DNA from: Chloroflexi bacterium HGW-Chloroflexi-6
GTDB lineage: Bacteria > Chloroflexota > Anaerolineae > Anaerolineales > Villigracilaceae
Reading direction: 5' to 3'
Assembly (NCBI GenBank): GCA_002840685.1
Contig: PHBU01000024.1
Span: 1-63,125 of the forward strand
DNA: 63,125 bases
The translations under genes and the position numbers were made by a program. The notes below the pieces were generated by a model that was not told the DNA's origin, made no database searches, and saw nothing but the letters and a program-made list of their open reading frames with translations. Positions 38,964 through 47,807 of this stretch are shown one piece after another. How positions within the stretch are numbered: the first letter of the stretch is position 1; every line of letters begins with the position of its first letter.

Positions 38964-40817
38964 TTATGGCAGTAAATACCAGTCCAGGAAGCGCTCGAGG
39001 CGCTCGTAGACATCCAGTTGCGTGGCGCGCATCAGGAAGCCGTGCGGCTCGCCGGGGTAGGTCTTGTACTCATAGGTTTTGTCGAGCCGCTTCAACTCGT
39101 GGACGATCTCTTCGGAGGCTTCGGGCGGCACAACATCATCCTCCAGTCCGTGCAGCAGCAGGACGGGTTTGCGGATGTTGTGGAAATCGTCGATGGGCGA
39201 GCCGGCCTGATAAACGGCGCGATTCTTGGCCGGGTGGCCGAGGAAGATCTCTGAATACAGGCGCAGTTGGCGCTTGCATTGCGCCCAGGAGCTGAGCAGG
39301 TTGCTGTCTCCATACTTGGCAATGCCGCAGGCGAAGTTATATTCAAGGTCGCGCGCGAGCACGCACATGGTCAAGTAGCCGCCATAGCTGCCGCCCATGC
39401 TGGCGATGCGGGCCGGGTCGATGCCCGGCAGGCTTTGGAGATATTTTGCGGCTGCGATGCAGTCGCGGGTGTCGCCGCCGCCCCAGTCGTTGTAATTGGC
39501 GTGCTCAAACGGGATACCGTAACCGGTCGAGCCGCGGTAGTTGGGCGCGATGAATGTGTAACCTTTGGCGACCAGGTACTGCGCCAGCACGTCCCACTCG
39601 AAGGTGTATTGCCCCGAAGGGCCGCCGTGCGGGTGGACGATGGCTGCGCCGTTGGGTTTGTGTGGCCTGTAGAGAAAAGCCGGGATTTCCAACCCGTCGA
39701 AGGATTTGTAGCTGACCGTTTCGGGCATGACCAGCCGGTTGGCCGCCAGGGCCGGGATAAAGGAAAAGGTCAATTGGCTGACTGTTTTGGCCGCCAGGTC
39801 GATCTGGTAAATTTCCGGCGGCTGAAGCGGGCTTTCGTATTCGAAGGTCAGGCGCGCGCCATCCGGGGTGAAGTATGGATTGGTGTGCAGTCCGCTCCCT
39901 GCGCGCAGCTCGCTGTATTCGCCGCTTTGGGCATCCAGCAATCCGAGATGGAAGGCTCCGCCGCGATTGACAATGACTGCCAGCGCCTTGCCATCTGGCG
40001 ACCATTCGTGCTGGACAATGTCCGCGCCCAATTTAGAGAGTTGCTGCAACCCTTCACCGTCCGGGCGGACCAGCCACAGATCGTTCCAGCCACCCTGTTC
40101 ACTGATAAAGGCAATCTGGTCGCTATCCGGCGAGAAGCGCGGCTGCCAGGCGCGGATCTTGGGTAGGCTGTAGAGTGTGCGGGTTTGATCCGTCTCCAGG
40201 TCGAGCAGGCAGATGTCGCTACGGTTCAAGTCATCGAAACGGCGCAGCGCAAAAACCACCGATTTGCCATCCGGCGCCGGTTCCGGGTGCCAGTGGTCGC
40301 CGTGGGTATCGTTGGTTAGTTGGCGCGGCCAGATGCCATCGAGGTCGGTCATAACCAACTGGTCCGCTTCGTGACGGGTGACGCTGACAATGATCCGGCG
40401 AGAATCCGGCATCCATATTGGGCCGCTGGCCGCTTCGGTGAAGTCGGTCAGTTTTTTGGGTAATCCCCCGGCAGCGGGCGCGATATGGACATGCCCATCG
40501 AGGCCAAAGGCCAGCCAGCGGCCGTCCGGCGACCATTGCGGGATTTCATCGTCCCAGTAGGCGACCAGGCCGCGATGGGTGGTGATGCGCGCCGGCCAGC
40601 CGCCAGCGGTGGGCAGGGTGTAGACATCCGAAAAATAACCATCATCTTTGATAAAGGCGACCGTTTTGCCATCTGGCGAGAGCTTGTGGTTGCGGATGCG
40701 CTCCTGGGCTGTGATCAGCGAAAGGCTCCAGCCGTCAGGAGATGTAAGATCGGGGCGTGGGATGGATGGCCAGCCGTTGCGCTCATATTTTTCGGTTACG
40801 GGGATGATCTTTGACAT
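38964..40817 (-). CDS. S9 family prolyl oligopeptidase/acylaminoacyl-peptidase-like protease
   Basis: 617 residues from ATG 40817 (GGAGGAAAGC before it; an earlier ATG has none). The N-terminal ~340 residues are a beta-propeller with repeated S-P-D-G motifs. The C-terminal alpha/beta hydrolase domain has the nucleophile G-G-S-Y-G-G-Y, the acid D-D in H-G-L-E-D-D-V-V-P and His in P-H-G-F. No signal peptide, so cytoplasmic. It removes dipeptides or acylated residues from peptides and fits a peptide-using cell, as does the adjacent oligopeptide transporter. Precise specificity is unknown. Confidence 0.92.
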   Translation of the reverse strand: MSKIIPVTEKYERNGWPSIPRPDLTSPDGWSLSLITAQERIRNHKLSPDGKTVAFIKDDGYFSDVYTLPTAGGWPARITTHRGLVAYWDDEIPQWSPDGRWLAFGLDGHVHIAPAAGGLPKKLTDFTEAASGPIWMPDSRRIIVSVTRHEADQLVMTDLDGIWPRQLTNDTHGDHWHPEPAPDGKSVVFALRRFDDLNRSDICLLDLETDQTRTLYSLPKIRAWQPRFSPDSDQIAFISEQGGWNDLWLVRPDGEGLQQLSKLGADIVQHEWSPDGKALAVIVNRGGAFHLGLLDAQSGEYSELRAGSGLHTNPYFTPDGARLTFEYESPLQPPEIYQIDLAAKTVSQLTFSFIPALAANRLVMPETVSYKSFDGLEIPAFLYRPHKPNGAAIVHPHGGPSGQYTFEWDVLAQYLVAKGYTFIAPNYRGSTGYGIPFEHANYNDWGGGDTRDCIAAAKYLQSLPGIDPARIASMGGSYGGYLTMCVLARDLEYNFACGIAKYGDSNLLSSWAQCKRQLRLYSEIFLGHPAKNRAVYQAGSPIDDFHNIRKPVLLLHGLEDDVVPPEASEEIVHELKRLDKTYEYKTYPGEPHGFLMRATQLDVYERLERFLDWYLLP

Positions 40818-40872
40818 GCTTTCCTCCACACATTAAGTATACGGGACTCCCAAAAAATTTGTGGGTTTTTTA

Positions 40873-40900
40873 TTGCCACATCCTGAATATCATGTAAAAT
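40873..40900 (+). promoter_or_regulatory. Promoter of the oligopeptide ABC operon (TTGCCA-N16-TAAAAT)
   Basis: TTGCCA (40873-40878) and TAAAAT (40895-40900), 16-base spacing; about 130 bases upstream of the substrate-binding protein start, leaving room for the leader described next. Confidence 0.55.
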
Positions 40901-40918
40901 CAATTTTGAGGAGAGCAA

Positions 40919-40975
40919 TTGAAAACTTTTTGTGTTTCCTATTCTTTTATTTTTCCATCCAAAAACAGGCTATAG
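40919..40975 (+). CDS. Possible 18-residue leader peptide (TTG start)
   Basis: A TTG at 40919 preceded by AGGAG at 5 bases starts an 18-codon frame ending at TAG 40975. Its last codons cover the left arm of a terminator-like hairpin (40961-40970). Translating ribosomes would therefore open the hairpin. The peptide is rich in Phe and Ser. Only a few such short frames would be significant by chance, so this is tentative. Confidence 0.3.
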   Translation: MKTFCVSYSFIFPSKNRL

Positions 40976-41006
40976 GACGGTTTATTATTCCGTTCTGCCT
41001 GTTTTT
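40961..41006 (+). terminator. Terminator-like hairpin in the leader of the oligopeptide operon
   Basis: AAAAACAGGC (40961-40970) and GCCTGTTTTT (40997-41006), 10-bp perfect arms with an inner GGACGG/CCGTTC stem; the right arm is itself the T-run. It lies between the promoter and the Shine-Dalgarno AAGGAGGAG of the binding-protein gene. Confidence 0.65.
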
Positions 41007-41032
41007 AGTTTTATATGCCAAGGAGGAGAACC

Positions 41033-42673
41033 ATGTTTAAAAAGATCTCTTTTGCTTTGCTGGTAGTTGCCATGCTGCTTGCGGCATGCAGCGCACCCCC
41101 TGCAGCCTCGCCGCCCGAAGATTCTGACGTTGCCCTGCGTGTCGGCTGGCTGGGTTTCCCCGACACGCTTAACCCGGCTTATGCCTTCCTGACTGAGTCT
41201 TACACCATGTTTGACTACGTGTATTCGACCCTGACCACGGAAGGCCCGGATGGCAATTATATTGGCCTGATGGCTGAGACCTGGTCGGTCTCCGATGATG
41301 GGCTGACCTGGACCTATAAATTGCGTCCCAATATCAAGTGGCACAACAGCGAAGCTCTGACAGCTGAACAAGTGGCCTGGAACATCAATGCTTTCATCAC
41401 CAATTCTGATGGCTGGGTCACCAACTACAGCTACATCATCGGATTTGTGGAAGCGCGCGCTCTCGACAGCCAGACCCTGGAAATTGAGCTCGAATATCCG
41501 ATCAGCAACATGGATTACCGCGTTTCCTTCCTCTACATCGTTTACCCCAAAGATTTTGAAAGCTTTACCACCCCCGAAGATTTGCAGAATTTCACCAATT
41601 TCAGCCCGATCGGGACCGGGCCTTTCAAGATCAACACCCTCGATAAAGATCAGCGCATCATCCTTTTGGATACAAACCCCGACTATTTTGATGGCAAGGC
41701 CAAGATCGATCAGTTGATCTACCAGACTTTTGACAACAGCGATGCGTTGATCCAGGCTTTGAAGGTTGGGGACATCGACCTGGCCCCCGAAGTGCCGGAC
41801 AGCGCTTTCGCAGCTGTAGGCGCTTTCGAGAATGTCAAGGCAGTTTCCGTACCCGGACGTTCCCTCGCAGAGTTGATCCTTAATTCTGTTCCGGCTGACC
41901 ATGAACCGGCTCCGACTCGTAACCCGGCCATGACTGACCCGCAAGTACGCCTGGCGATCGCGACCGCCATCAACAAGGTGGATCTGGTCGATGTTGTCTT
42001 GCAGGGCAATGGCGTGCCCGGCCTTTCAATCATCCCGCCCACACTTGGCGGCGGATTTTGGTTCAATGCCGACCTGGCCGATGTTAAATTTGATCTGGCC
42101 GAGGCCAATCGCATCCTGGATGAGGCCGGTTACCTGCCCGAAGCGGACGGGGTTCGCGCCAAAGATGGTGTGCGCCTTGAATTGCGCCTGCAATTTCCGT
42201 CTGATCAGGCCAGCTACCCGAGGGCGGCCGACATGATCGCCAACTGGCTCAAGGAAGCGGGCATCAAGGTTACACCCTCCTCGGTCGATCCGGACAGCCT
42301 GGTGGTGGCGACCAACCCCAATGCCGATTATGACATGGTCATCTGGGGCTGGGGCTCTGACCCTGACCCGGACTTTATGCTGAGCGTCATGACCAGCGAC
42401 CAGTATGTCGAAGGTGGCTGGAGCGACAGCGGCTACTCTAATCCGGAATACGACCAATTGTACGCAGACCAACAGAAGGTTTTGGATAAAAATGAACGCC
42501 AGAAGATGGTTTGGGAGATGCAAAAAATGGTTTTCAATGACCGTCCCTATATTGTCTTGTGGTATGGCAATATCCTGCAGGCGTATCGGTCAGACAAATT
42601 TACAGGGTTTGTCGAATCCCCGCTTGGGATTGATTCGTTCAAATCCATCATGAACGTCGAGCCGGTCAAATAG
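41033..42673 (+). CDS. Oligopeptide/dipeptide ABC transporter substrate-binding lipoprotein
   Basis: 546 residues from ATG 41033 (AGGAGGAG upstream). Signal peptide with lipobox (L-L-A-A-C near residue 19), then a family-5 solute-binding protein (SBP_bac_5): the family motifs L-A-E-T-W, L-R-P-N-I-K-W-H and C-terminal bound-peptide domain are visible. First gene of a five-gene operon with dppB, C, D and F. A hairpin separates it from the permease genes. Peptides, or other ligands such as opines or nickel chelates, are possible; the two ATPases with oligo-HPY tails favour peptides. Confidence 0.92.
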   Translation: MFKKISFALLVVAMLLAACSAPPAASPPEDSDVALRVGWLGFPDTLNPAYAFLTESYTMFDYVYSTLTTEGPDGNYIGLMAETWSVSDDGLTWTYKLRPNIKWHNSEALTAEQVAWNINAFITNSDGWVTNYSYIIGFVEARALDSQTLEIELEYPISNMDYRVSFLYIVYPKDFESFTTPEDLQNFTNFSPIGTGPFKINTLDKDQRIILLDTNPDYFDGKAKIDQLIYQTFDNSDALIQALKVGDIDLAPEVPDSAFAAVGAFENVKAVSVPGRSLAELILNSVPADHEPAPTRNPAMTDPQVRLAIATAINKVDLVDVVLQGNGVPGLSIIPPTLGGGFWFNADLADVKFDLAEANRILDEAGYLPEADGVRAKDGVRLELRLQFPSDQASYPRAADMIANWLKEAGIKVTPSSVDPDSLVVATNPNADYDMVIWGWGSDPDPDFMLSVMTSDQYVEGGWSDSGYSNPEYDQLYADQQKVLDKNERQKMVWEMQKMVFNDRPYIVLWYGNILQAYRSDKFTGFVESPLGIDSFKSIMNVEPVK

Positions 42674-42685
42674 ACAGGTTTTATC

Positions 42686-42720
42686 GCAGAGACACGAGGT
42701 CACTGATCTCGTGTCTCTGC
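42686..42720. repeat. Hairpin between binding-protein and permease genes
   Basis: GCAGAGACACGAG and CTCGTGTCTCTGC, 13-bp perfect inverted repeat, 9-base loop, no T-tract. It is in the position where binding-protein mRNAs are often stabilised against decay relative to permease mRNA. Confidence 0.75.
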
Positions 42721-42740
42721 TGATTCTGGGTGAATTTTTC

Positions 42741-43718
42741 ATGTCTCGTCGCGACTACCTGCTGCGCAAACTTCTGCTTTCCCTGCTCACCATCCTTGTT
42801 GTGGTTGTGATCAATTTTGTGCTGTTTCGTATCCTGCCCGGCGACCCGGTCCGTTCTGTGATTGGGCGCAACGTCAAAATTTCAGCCGAAGTTCAGCAAT
42901 CGCTGCGCGAACAGTTCGGTCTGGACAAACCGGTCTTTCCCGACCAATTCATGGCTACGATGGGACAGTGGGCCACCGGCAACTTGGGCATTTCCTGGTC
43001 GTTGCGCAAACCGGTCGCCGAGATTCTGATGTCAAAGCTGTGGAATACCCTGCTCCTGATTGGGCTGGGCCAGGTATTATCGATCGCGCTGGGAGTCATT
43101 CTCGGTTTGCTGGCTGGTTGGAAGCGTAAAACATCTTTCGATGTCGGCGCGCTGACTTTTTCGCTGATCGCCTGGGCCACCCCAACCTTCTGGCTGGGGA
43201 TCATCCTGCTGGCCGCGGGCAGCACCTGGCTTGGCTTGCCGACGGGCGGTATTGTCAGCCCGCAAAATGTCGGCAAACCGCTTTACACTGTTCTGCCAGA
43301 CGTGGCGCGTCACCTGGTTTTGCCGACCCTGACCTTGACCATCCTGTATCTGGGCGAATACATGCTCATTATGCGCTCATCCATCCTTGAAGTTTTGAGT
43401 GAGGATTATATTTTGACTGCCAAGGCAAAAGGCATGAGCCAGTGGCAGGTTTTGTGGCGGCACGGGCTCAAAAACGCCATGCTCCCGATCGTGACCATGA
43501 TCGCGCTCAACCTGGGTTTTACCATGTCGGGGGCGATCTATATCGAAACGGTCTTCTCTTACGATGGTCTGGGGAAACTCTTCCAGACCGCCCTCGTCAA
43601 GCAGGATTATCCCCTCTTGCAGGGCGCTTTCCTGCTTCTGGCGGTCAGTGTTATTATCGCCAATATGCTCGCCGACATCCTTTACACTTATCTTGACCCG
43701 CGCGTAAAGGCCAATTGA
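42741..43718 (+). CDS. dppB: Dipeptide/oligopeptide ABC transporter permease DppB-type
   Basis: 325 residues from ATG 42741; the Shine-Dalgarno is weak (GGGTG). Six membrane helices, first one near residues 8-30, plus a conserved EAA-like loop (A-K-A-K-G-M-S-Q). DppB-type permease pairing with DppC in the peptide channel. A GTG earlier in the frame (42711) lies inside the hairpin and is unlikely. Confidence 0.92.
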   Translation: MSRRDYLLRKLLLSLLTILVVVVINFVLFRILPGDPVRSVIGRNVKISAEVQQSLREQFGLDKPVFPDQFMATMGQWATGNLGISWSLRKPVAEILMSKLWNTLLLIGLGQVLSIALGVILGLLAGWKRKTSFDVGALTFSLIAWATPTFWLGIILLAAGSTWLGLPTGGIVSPQNVGKPLYTVLPDVARHLVLPTLTLTILYLGEYMLIMRSSILEVLSEDYILTAKAKGMSQWQVLWRHGLKNAMLPIVTMIALNLGFTMSGAIYIETVFSYDGLGKLFQTALVKQDYPLLQGAFLLLAVSVIIANMLADILYTYLDPRVKAN

Positions 43719-43719
43719 G

Positions 43720-44673
43720 ATGCGCGAATCCTGGATCTTATTCAAACGCAGCCTGCTTGAATTTTGGCGTACTTTTCGACGCAACCGGATGGGGATGGTC
43801 GGTGCGGCGCTGGTGCTTTCTGCCGTTTTGGTGGCCTTGTTTGCGCCGTTGCTCTCGCCTTACACCCCGACGGTGGTCATTCGCGACGAGGCCGGGCGCG
43901 GGCTGACGTATGCGCCGCCCTCCGTCCACGGGCCGCTCGGGACGGACGATGCCGGGCGCGACGTTTGGACCCAACTGGTCTACGGCGCGCGCATTTCGCT
44001 GACAGTCGGGTTCCTGGCTGGTTTCATTGCCATGTTTGTCGGCAGTTTTCTCGGCATCTTGGCCGGTTACTTTGGCGGATGGGTCGATAATCTGCTGATG
44101 CGCGTTACGGATGTGCTGCTGGTCATCCCCGACCTGCCGCTGATGCTCGTTTTGGTGGCCACCCTGCGCCAGATGGAGTTGAAGATCTCCCCGCTGACGC
44201 TGCTGATTTTGGTGATCGGCCTGTTGTACTGGACCAGTACTGCCCGCCTTGTCCGCTCCCAGGTGTTGAGCATCAAGGAGCGCCAGTTTGTCTCGCGGGC
44301 GCGCGCGATCGGGGCCGGGCATGCCCACATCATTCGAAAGCACATCGTCCCGCAGATCATGCCTTTGATCGTCGCCAATACCGTGCTGATTTTGTCGACC
44401 GCCATCCTGATCGAATCTGGCTTGGCGTTCCTTGGCCTGGGCGACCCGACCCAGCCTTCGTGGGGCACGATGTTAAATTTTGCCTTCGACCGCAACGCTA
44501 TCAGTAATGGGGCCTGGTGGTTCTACCTGCCGCCGGGGCTGGCCATCGTCTGGGTCTCGCTGGGATGCGTCTTGCTCGGCAACGTGCTCGAGGAAATGCT
44601 CAATCCGCGCTTGACCGGCCACCACCTGGAGGGCGAGGCGAAAATCGTCGAGACGGAGGTCAGCCTTGGCTGA
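43720..44673 (+). CDS. dppC: Dipeptide/oligopeptide ABC transporter permease DppC-type
   Basis: 317 residues; ATG one base after the dppB stop. N-terminal membrane helix and outer G-T-D-D-A-G-R-D-V-W motif typical of DppC/OppC, then five more helices with the EAA-type loop A-I-G-A-G-H. Partner of DppB. Confidence 0.94.
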   Translation: MRESWILFKRSLLEFWRTFRRNRMGMVGAALVLSAVLVALFAPLLSPYTPTVVIRDEAGRGLTYAPPSVHGPLGTDDAGRDVWTQLVYGARISLTVGFLAGFIAMFVGSFLGILAGYFGGWVDNLLMRVTDVLLVIPDLPLMLVLVATLRQMELKISPLTLLILVIGLLYWTSTARLVRSQVLSIKERQFVSRARAIGAGHAHIIRKHIVPQIMPLIVANTVLILSTAILIESGLAFLGLGDPTQPSWGTMLNFAFDRNAISNGAWWFYLPPGLAIVWVSLGCVLLGNVLEEMLNPRLTGHHLEGEAKIVETEVSLG

Positions 44674-45646
44674 GTCCGCGCTTTTACGTGTCCGCCATTT
44701 GAATACGGCTTTTACCCTTCCAGATAAACGCACGGCCCGCGCTCTGGAAGATGTTTCCTTCGATGTCTATCCCGGCCAGACGATCGGGCTCGTGGGCGAA
44801 TCGGGCTGCGGCAAGACGACCACGCTGATGTCCATTTTGCGCCTGCTGCCATCCAATGCCAGCATTAGCGGACAGGCTTTGTTCAAGGATGTCGATTTGC
44901 TTGCGATCGACGAGAAGCAAATGCGCAGCTACCGTTGGCGCGAACTGGCGATTGTCTTCCAGGGCGCGATGAACGCTCTCAACCCGGTCATGCGCGTCGA
45001 TCAGCAAATTCGCGAGGCGATCTTGCTGCACCACTTGATGCCGCAGGATCAGGCCGACCTGCGGGTGGGCGAATTGCTCGAACTGGTCGGGATCGCCCGT
45101 GAACGCGGCCGGCAGTACCCGTTCCAGTATTCGGGCGGGATGCGCCAGCGGGCGATGATCGCCATGGCCCTGGCCTGTTCGCCGAGTATTTTGTTTGCCG
45201 ACGAGCCGACCACTGCCCTGGACGTGATGGTGCAGGCCCAGGTGCTCGAATTACTCAAGGACATCCAACAGCGGATGGGGCTGGCGATTGTGCTGGTTAC
45301 GCACGATCTGGGCGTGGTTGCAGAGATGTGTGACAGCGTGGTGGTGATGTATGGCGGCAAAATGGCCGAATATGGATCGGTCGACGAGATATTTAACAAC
45401 CCGCAGCACCCCTACACTCAAAAATTGCTGGAATCTTTTCCCGATCTGAATCACCCAACCGACACGCTGGCTTCCATCCCTGGCACCCCGCCGCGCCTGA
45501 CGGAGCTGCCGGCAGGATGCCGTTTCGAGCCGCGCTGCCACCTTCGTATCGAGCGCTGCAAAACAGATTCGCCTCCTTTGCTTGAACTGGGCGATGCTCA
45601 CTATGCAGCCTGCCATTTGCGCCAGGGAAAACCGGCGCACTTTTAG
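44666..45646 (+). CDS. dppD: Peptide ABC transporter ATP-binding protein DppD-type
   Basis: 326 residues starting at TTG 44666 (GGAGG 6 bases upstream; overlaps dppC by 8 bases). Walker A G-E-S-G-C-G-K-T-T, signature Y-S-G-G-M-R-Q-R, Walker B I-L-F-A-D-E-P-T-T-A-L-D. The C-terminus has the oligo-HPY tail with conserved cysteines (G-C-R-F-E-P-R-C, C-K-T). Confidence 0.94.
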   Translation: MAESALLRVRHLNTAFTLPDKRTARALEDVSFDVYPGQTIGLVGESGCGKTTTLMSILRLLPSNASISGQALFKDVDLLAIDEKQMRSYRWRELAIVFQGAMNALNPVMRVDQQIREAILLHHLMPQDQADLRVGELLELVGIARERGRQYPFQYSGGMRQRAMIAMALACSPSILFADEPTTALDVMVQAQVLELLKDIQQRMGLAIVLVTHDLGVVAEMCDSVVVMYGGKMAEYGSVDEIFNNPQHPYTQKLLESFPDLNHPTDTLASIPGTPPRLTELPAGCRFEPRCHLRIERCKTDSPPLLELGDAHYAACHLRQGKPAHF

Positions 45647-45658
45647 GAAAACCTGCCC

Positions 45659-46714
45659 ATGCTGATTGTTGAAAACCTGGTCAAGCACTTCCCCGTTGCG
45701 CAGCCTTTTTGGGATATGCTGCGCCGCCGCCCCTTGAATGTTATCCGCGCGGTGGACGGGGTTTCTTTTTCGGTGGCGCGCGGCGAGGTGCTGGCGATCG
45801 TCGGTGAGTCGGGCTGCGGTAAAACCACCATCGCCCGCACTTTGATCGGCCTGGAAGAGCAAACCGCCGGGACGATTCTGTTCGACGGCCAGTCGGTTGG
45901 AACAGCCGAACGCCGCGCCCGCGCCGGAATGGTTCCGCTTGAGTCGGGTCAGGTGGGCACGCGCGAACAGCAAACCCTGCCGCGCATGTCGCTCAAGCAC
46001 CTGCGCCAGCATGCCCAGATGATCTTTCAGGATCCGTATGAGTCACTCAACCCGCGCGCGACCATCTTTGAGATCGTTGCCGAGCCGTTGGTGGTGCATG
46101 GACTGGCACGCAAGCGCGAGGAACGGATTGCGCGCGTCAAATCTGCGTTGGAAGATGCCGGCTTGCGCCCGGCCGAGGATTACTTCCTGCGCTATCCGCA
46201 CGAACTCTCGGGCGGGCAGCGCCAGCGGGTGGTGATCGCCGGGGCGATGGTGCTGCGCCCGCAACTGTTGATCGCCGACGAGCCGGTTTCGATGCTGGAT
46301 GTCTCGATCCGCGCCGAAATTCTCAACCTGCTGCGCGATTTGCAAAAGTCGCTCGGGGTCGGGATTGTTTTCATTACCCACGACCTGAGCACGGTTGCCT
46401 ATTTTGCGGATCGGATCGCCGTCATGTACCTGGGGCGGATCGTTGAAAGCGGCCTGACGGCCGAAGTGTTGCAAAACCCACAGCACCCTTATACCAAAGC
46501 CCTGTTGTCGGTGGCGCCGGTTCCCAACCCGCGCCTGCGCCGGGAACGGATCATTCTGCAGGGCGAAACACCCAACCCGGCCAATATTCCGAGCGGCTGC
46601 CGCTTTCATCCGCGCTGCCCGGTGGCTGTCGATGCCTGCAAACTGACTGACCCAGGTTATGTCCCGGTCAGCGAAACGCATCAGGCAGCCTGCTTTCTGG
46701 TTGCCCCGAGATAA
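45659..46714 (+). CDS. dppF: Peptide ABC transporter ATP-binding protein DppF-type
   Basis: 351 residues. Walker A G-E-S-G-C-G-K-T-T, signature L-S-G-G-Q-R-Q-R, Walker B L-L-I-A-D-E-P-V-S-M-L-D; C-terminal oligo-HPY tail G-C-R-F-H-P-R-C-P. There is an insert of about 30 residues between Walker A and the Q-loop (about residues 85-115). Last gene of the operon, ending 14 bases before the monooxygenase-fold gene, which may be co-transcribed. Confidence 0.94.
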   Translation: MLIVENLVKHFPVAQPFWDMLRRRPLNVIRAVDGVSFSVARGEVLAIVGESGCGKTTIARTLIGLEEQTAGTILFDGQSVGTAERRARAGMVPLESGQVGTREQQTLPRMSLKHLRQHAQMIFQDPYESLNPRATIFEIVAEPLVVHGLARKREERIARVKSALEDAGLRPAEDYFLRYPHELSGGQRQRVVIAGAMVLRPQLLIADEPVSMLDVSIRAEILNLLRDLQKSLGVGIVFITHDLSTVAYFADRIAVMYLGRIVESGLTAEVLQNPQHPYTKALLSVAPVPNPRLRRERIILQGETPNPANIPSGCRFHPRCPVAVDACKLTDPGYVPVSETHQAACFLVAPR

Positions 46715-46728
46715 AAGGAGATATGGAT

Positions 46729-47028
46729 ATGTATGGAATGTGTGGCAAACTTGTGTCCCAGCCGGGGCAACGCGATAAATTTATTGGGATCTTGCTCAGT
46801 GCAGCCCGGGTCGTGGGTCAATTGCCTGGCTGCCGTCTGTATGTGGTCAACAAAGACCTTGCGGATGAGGTAAGCATTTGGGTCATGGAAATCTGGGATG
46901 ATAAAAATGCCCACGATGTTTCTCTAAAAAATGAGCAGGTTAGATCTCTGATCGCCGAAGCAATGCCTTTGATGGCCGGCGCCCCTGAAGGTGCATCGTT
47001 AAGCGTTGTTGGTGGTCACGGTATTTAA
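46729..47028 (+). CDS. Antibiotic biosynthesis monooxygenase (ABM)-fold small protein
   Basis: 99 residues from ATG 46729, chosen because GGAG lies 8 bases upstream (an ATG at 46723 is too close). A ferredoxin-like dimeric alpha/beta-barrel domain, with L-Y-V-V-N-K-D and I-W-D-D-K-N-A-H-D patterns typical of putative quinol monooxygenases. These act on quinones or remove reactive carbonyls, but many members have no known activity. Probably the last gene of the peptide-transport transcript; a terminator follows. Confidence 0.8.
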   Translation: MYGMCGKLVSQPGQRDKFIGILLSAARVVGQLPGCRLYVVNKDLADEVSIWVMEIWDDKNAHDVSLKNEQVRSLIAEAMPLMAGAPEGASLSVVGGHGI

Positions 47029-47051
47029 GTCGAAACGATTATGAAAATTAT

Positions 47052-47087
47052 AAAAAATCCAGCCAGGGATTTCCGGCTGGATTTTTT
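47052..47087 (+). terminator. Terminator of the peptide-transport operon
   Basis: AATCCAGCC and GGCTGGATT, 9-bp stem with 10-base loop and a T6 run. Confidence 0.88.
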
Positions 47088-47111
47088 ATATTAAACGGTT
47101 GGTTGCAGCGT

Positions 47112-47666
47112 TTACTTTTTGCCGAAAACTTTCTTCACTCCCCATAAAACCAACGCACCGAATAGCACCACGATACTCCCGAGCGCAAACACCCACTTGG
47201 CGCTGTTGACCACGCTCACAAACCCGGCCAGGGCCGCGGATTGCTTCGGGAAGCTCACCAGCAGGCTGATAATCCCCGCATTTTCCAGCAGGTCGAAGAC
47301 AAACGCTGCTACCGGCAGCAGGTTCAGCCGCCGGGCAAAACTGCCCGGAGCCGCGATCTGATTCAGTAAAACCGTTAAAGTTAATCCATAAAATAGCGTG
47401 TAGGCAATAGGGTAAACCAGATCATAGCTGAGTTCAACCAAAAGATAAAAGGCCCGCCCCTCTTCGGTAAAAGCGGCGATCCCGGCCAGCACCGCTGCCG
47501 GGGCAGGGAACATCAGCAGATCAATCGGGCCTCCGCCGCTCGCTTCCAGGCGAGCCTGAGCGCCGGGCAGGAAATAACCCATCATTGCGCCCATGACCAA
47601 AAACGAGACAAGGATTAGCCAGGGTTTGGCCATCCGGGCCAAAAAATCGGACAATTTTGTGATCAT
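47112..47666 (-). CDS. Four-helix membrane protein of unknown function
   Basis: 184 residues with about four membrane helices (near residues 14-32, 65-85, 105-125, 155-178). The sequence has no catalytic motif I can recognise; a G-P-I-D-L-L-M-F-P stretch and a tail rich in Lys mark the ends. The terminus is Lys/Gly-rich, as expected for a positive cytoplasmic end. ATG at 47666 with GGAGG upstream. It is divergent from the TetR-type regulator (131 bases between starts), which may control it. Function unknown. Confidence 0.7.
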   Translation of the reverse strand: MITKLSDFLARMAKPWLILVSFLVMGAMMGYFLPGAQARLEASGGGPIDLLMFPAPAAVLAGIAAFTEEGRAFYLLVELSYDLVYPIAYTLFYGLTLTVLLNQIAAPGSFARRLNLLPVAAFVFDLLENAGIISLLVSFPKQSAALAGFVSVVNSAKWVFALGSIVVLFGALVLWGVKKVFGKK

Positions 47667-47760
47667 AACGCCTCCGTAAAGTGGATAAGATCGCTCTATT
47701 TTATCATCCTTGGTAAGCCCGAAAAGTTTTCACTGATTGCTTGCTCCAGTTTTTTGTATC

Positions 47761-47807
47761 TTGACTCGCTAACGGTTTTTGCATAAAATATGAACTAATG
47801 GTTCATA
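47761..47807 (+). promoter_or_regulatory. TetR gene promoter with operator palindrome over the start codon
   Basis: TTGACT (47761-47766), 17 bases, TAAAAT (47784-47789) is a near-consensus promoter. A TATGAAC-TAATG-GTTCATA palindrome (7-bp arms, 47789-47807) overlaps the expected transcription start (~47796) and the ATG at 47798. That suggests a leaderless message with direct self-repression. Confidence 0.65.

Noticed and set aside
40985..41944. 319-codon minus-strand frame opposite the peptide-binding protein
   Set aside because: Antisense shadow; the plus-strand gene has a lipobox, Shine-Dalgarno and family motifs.
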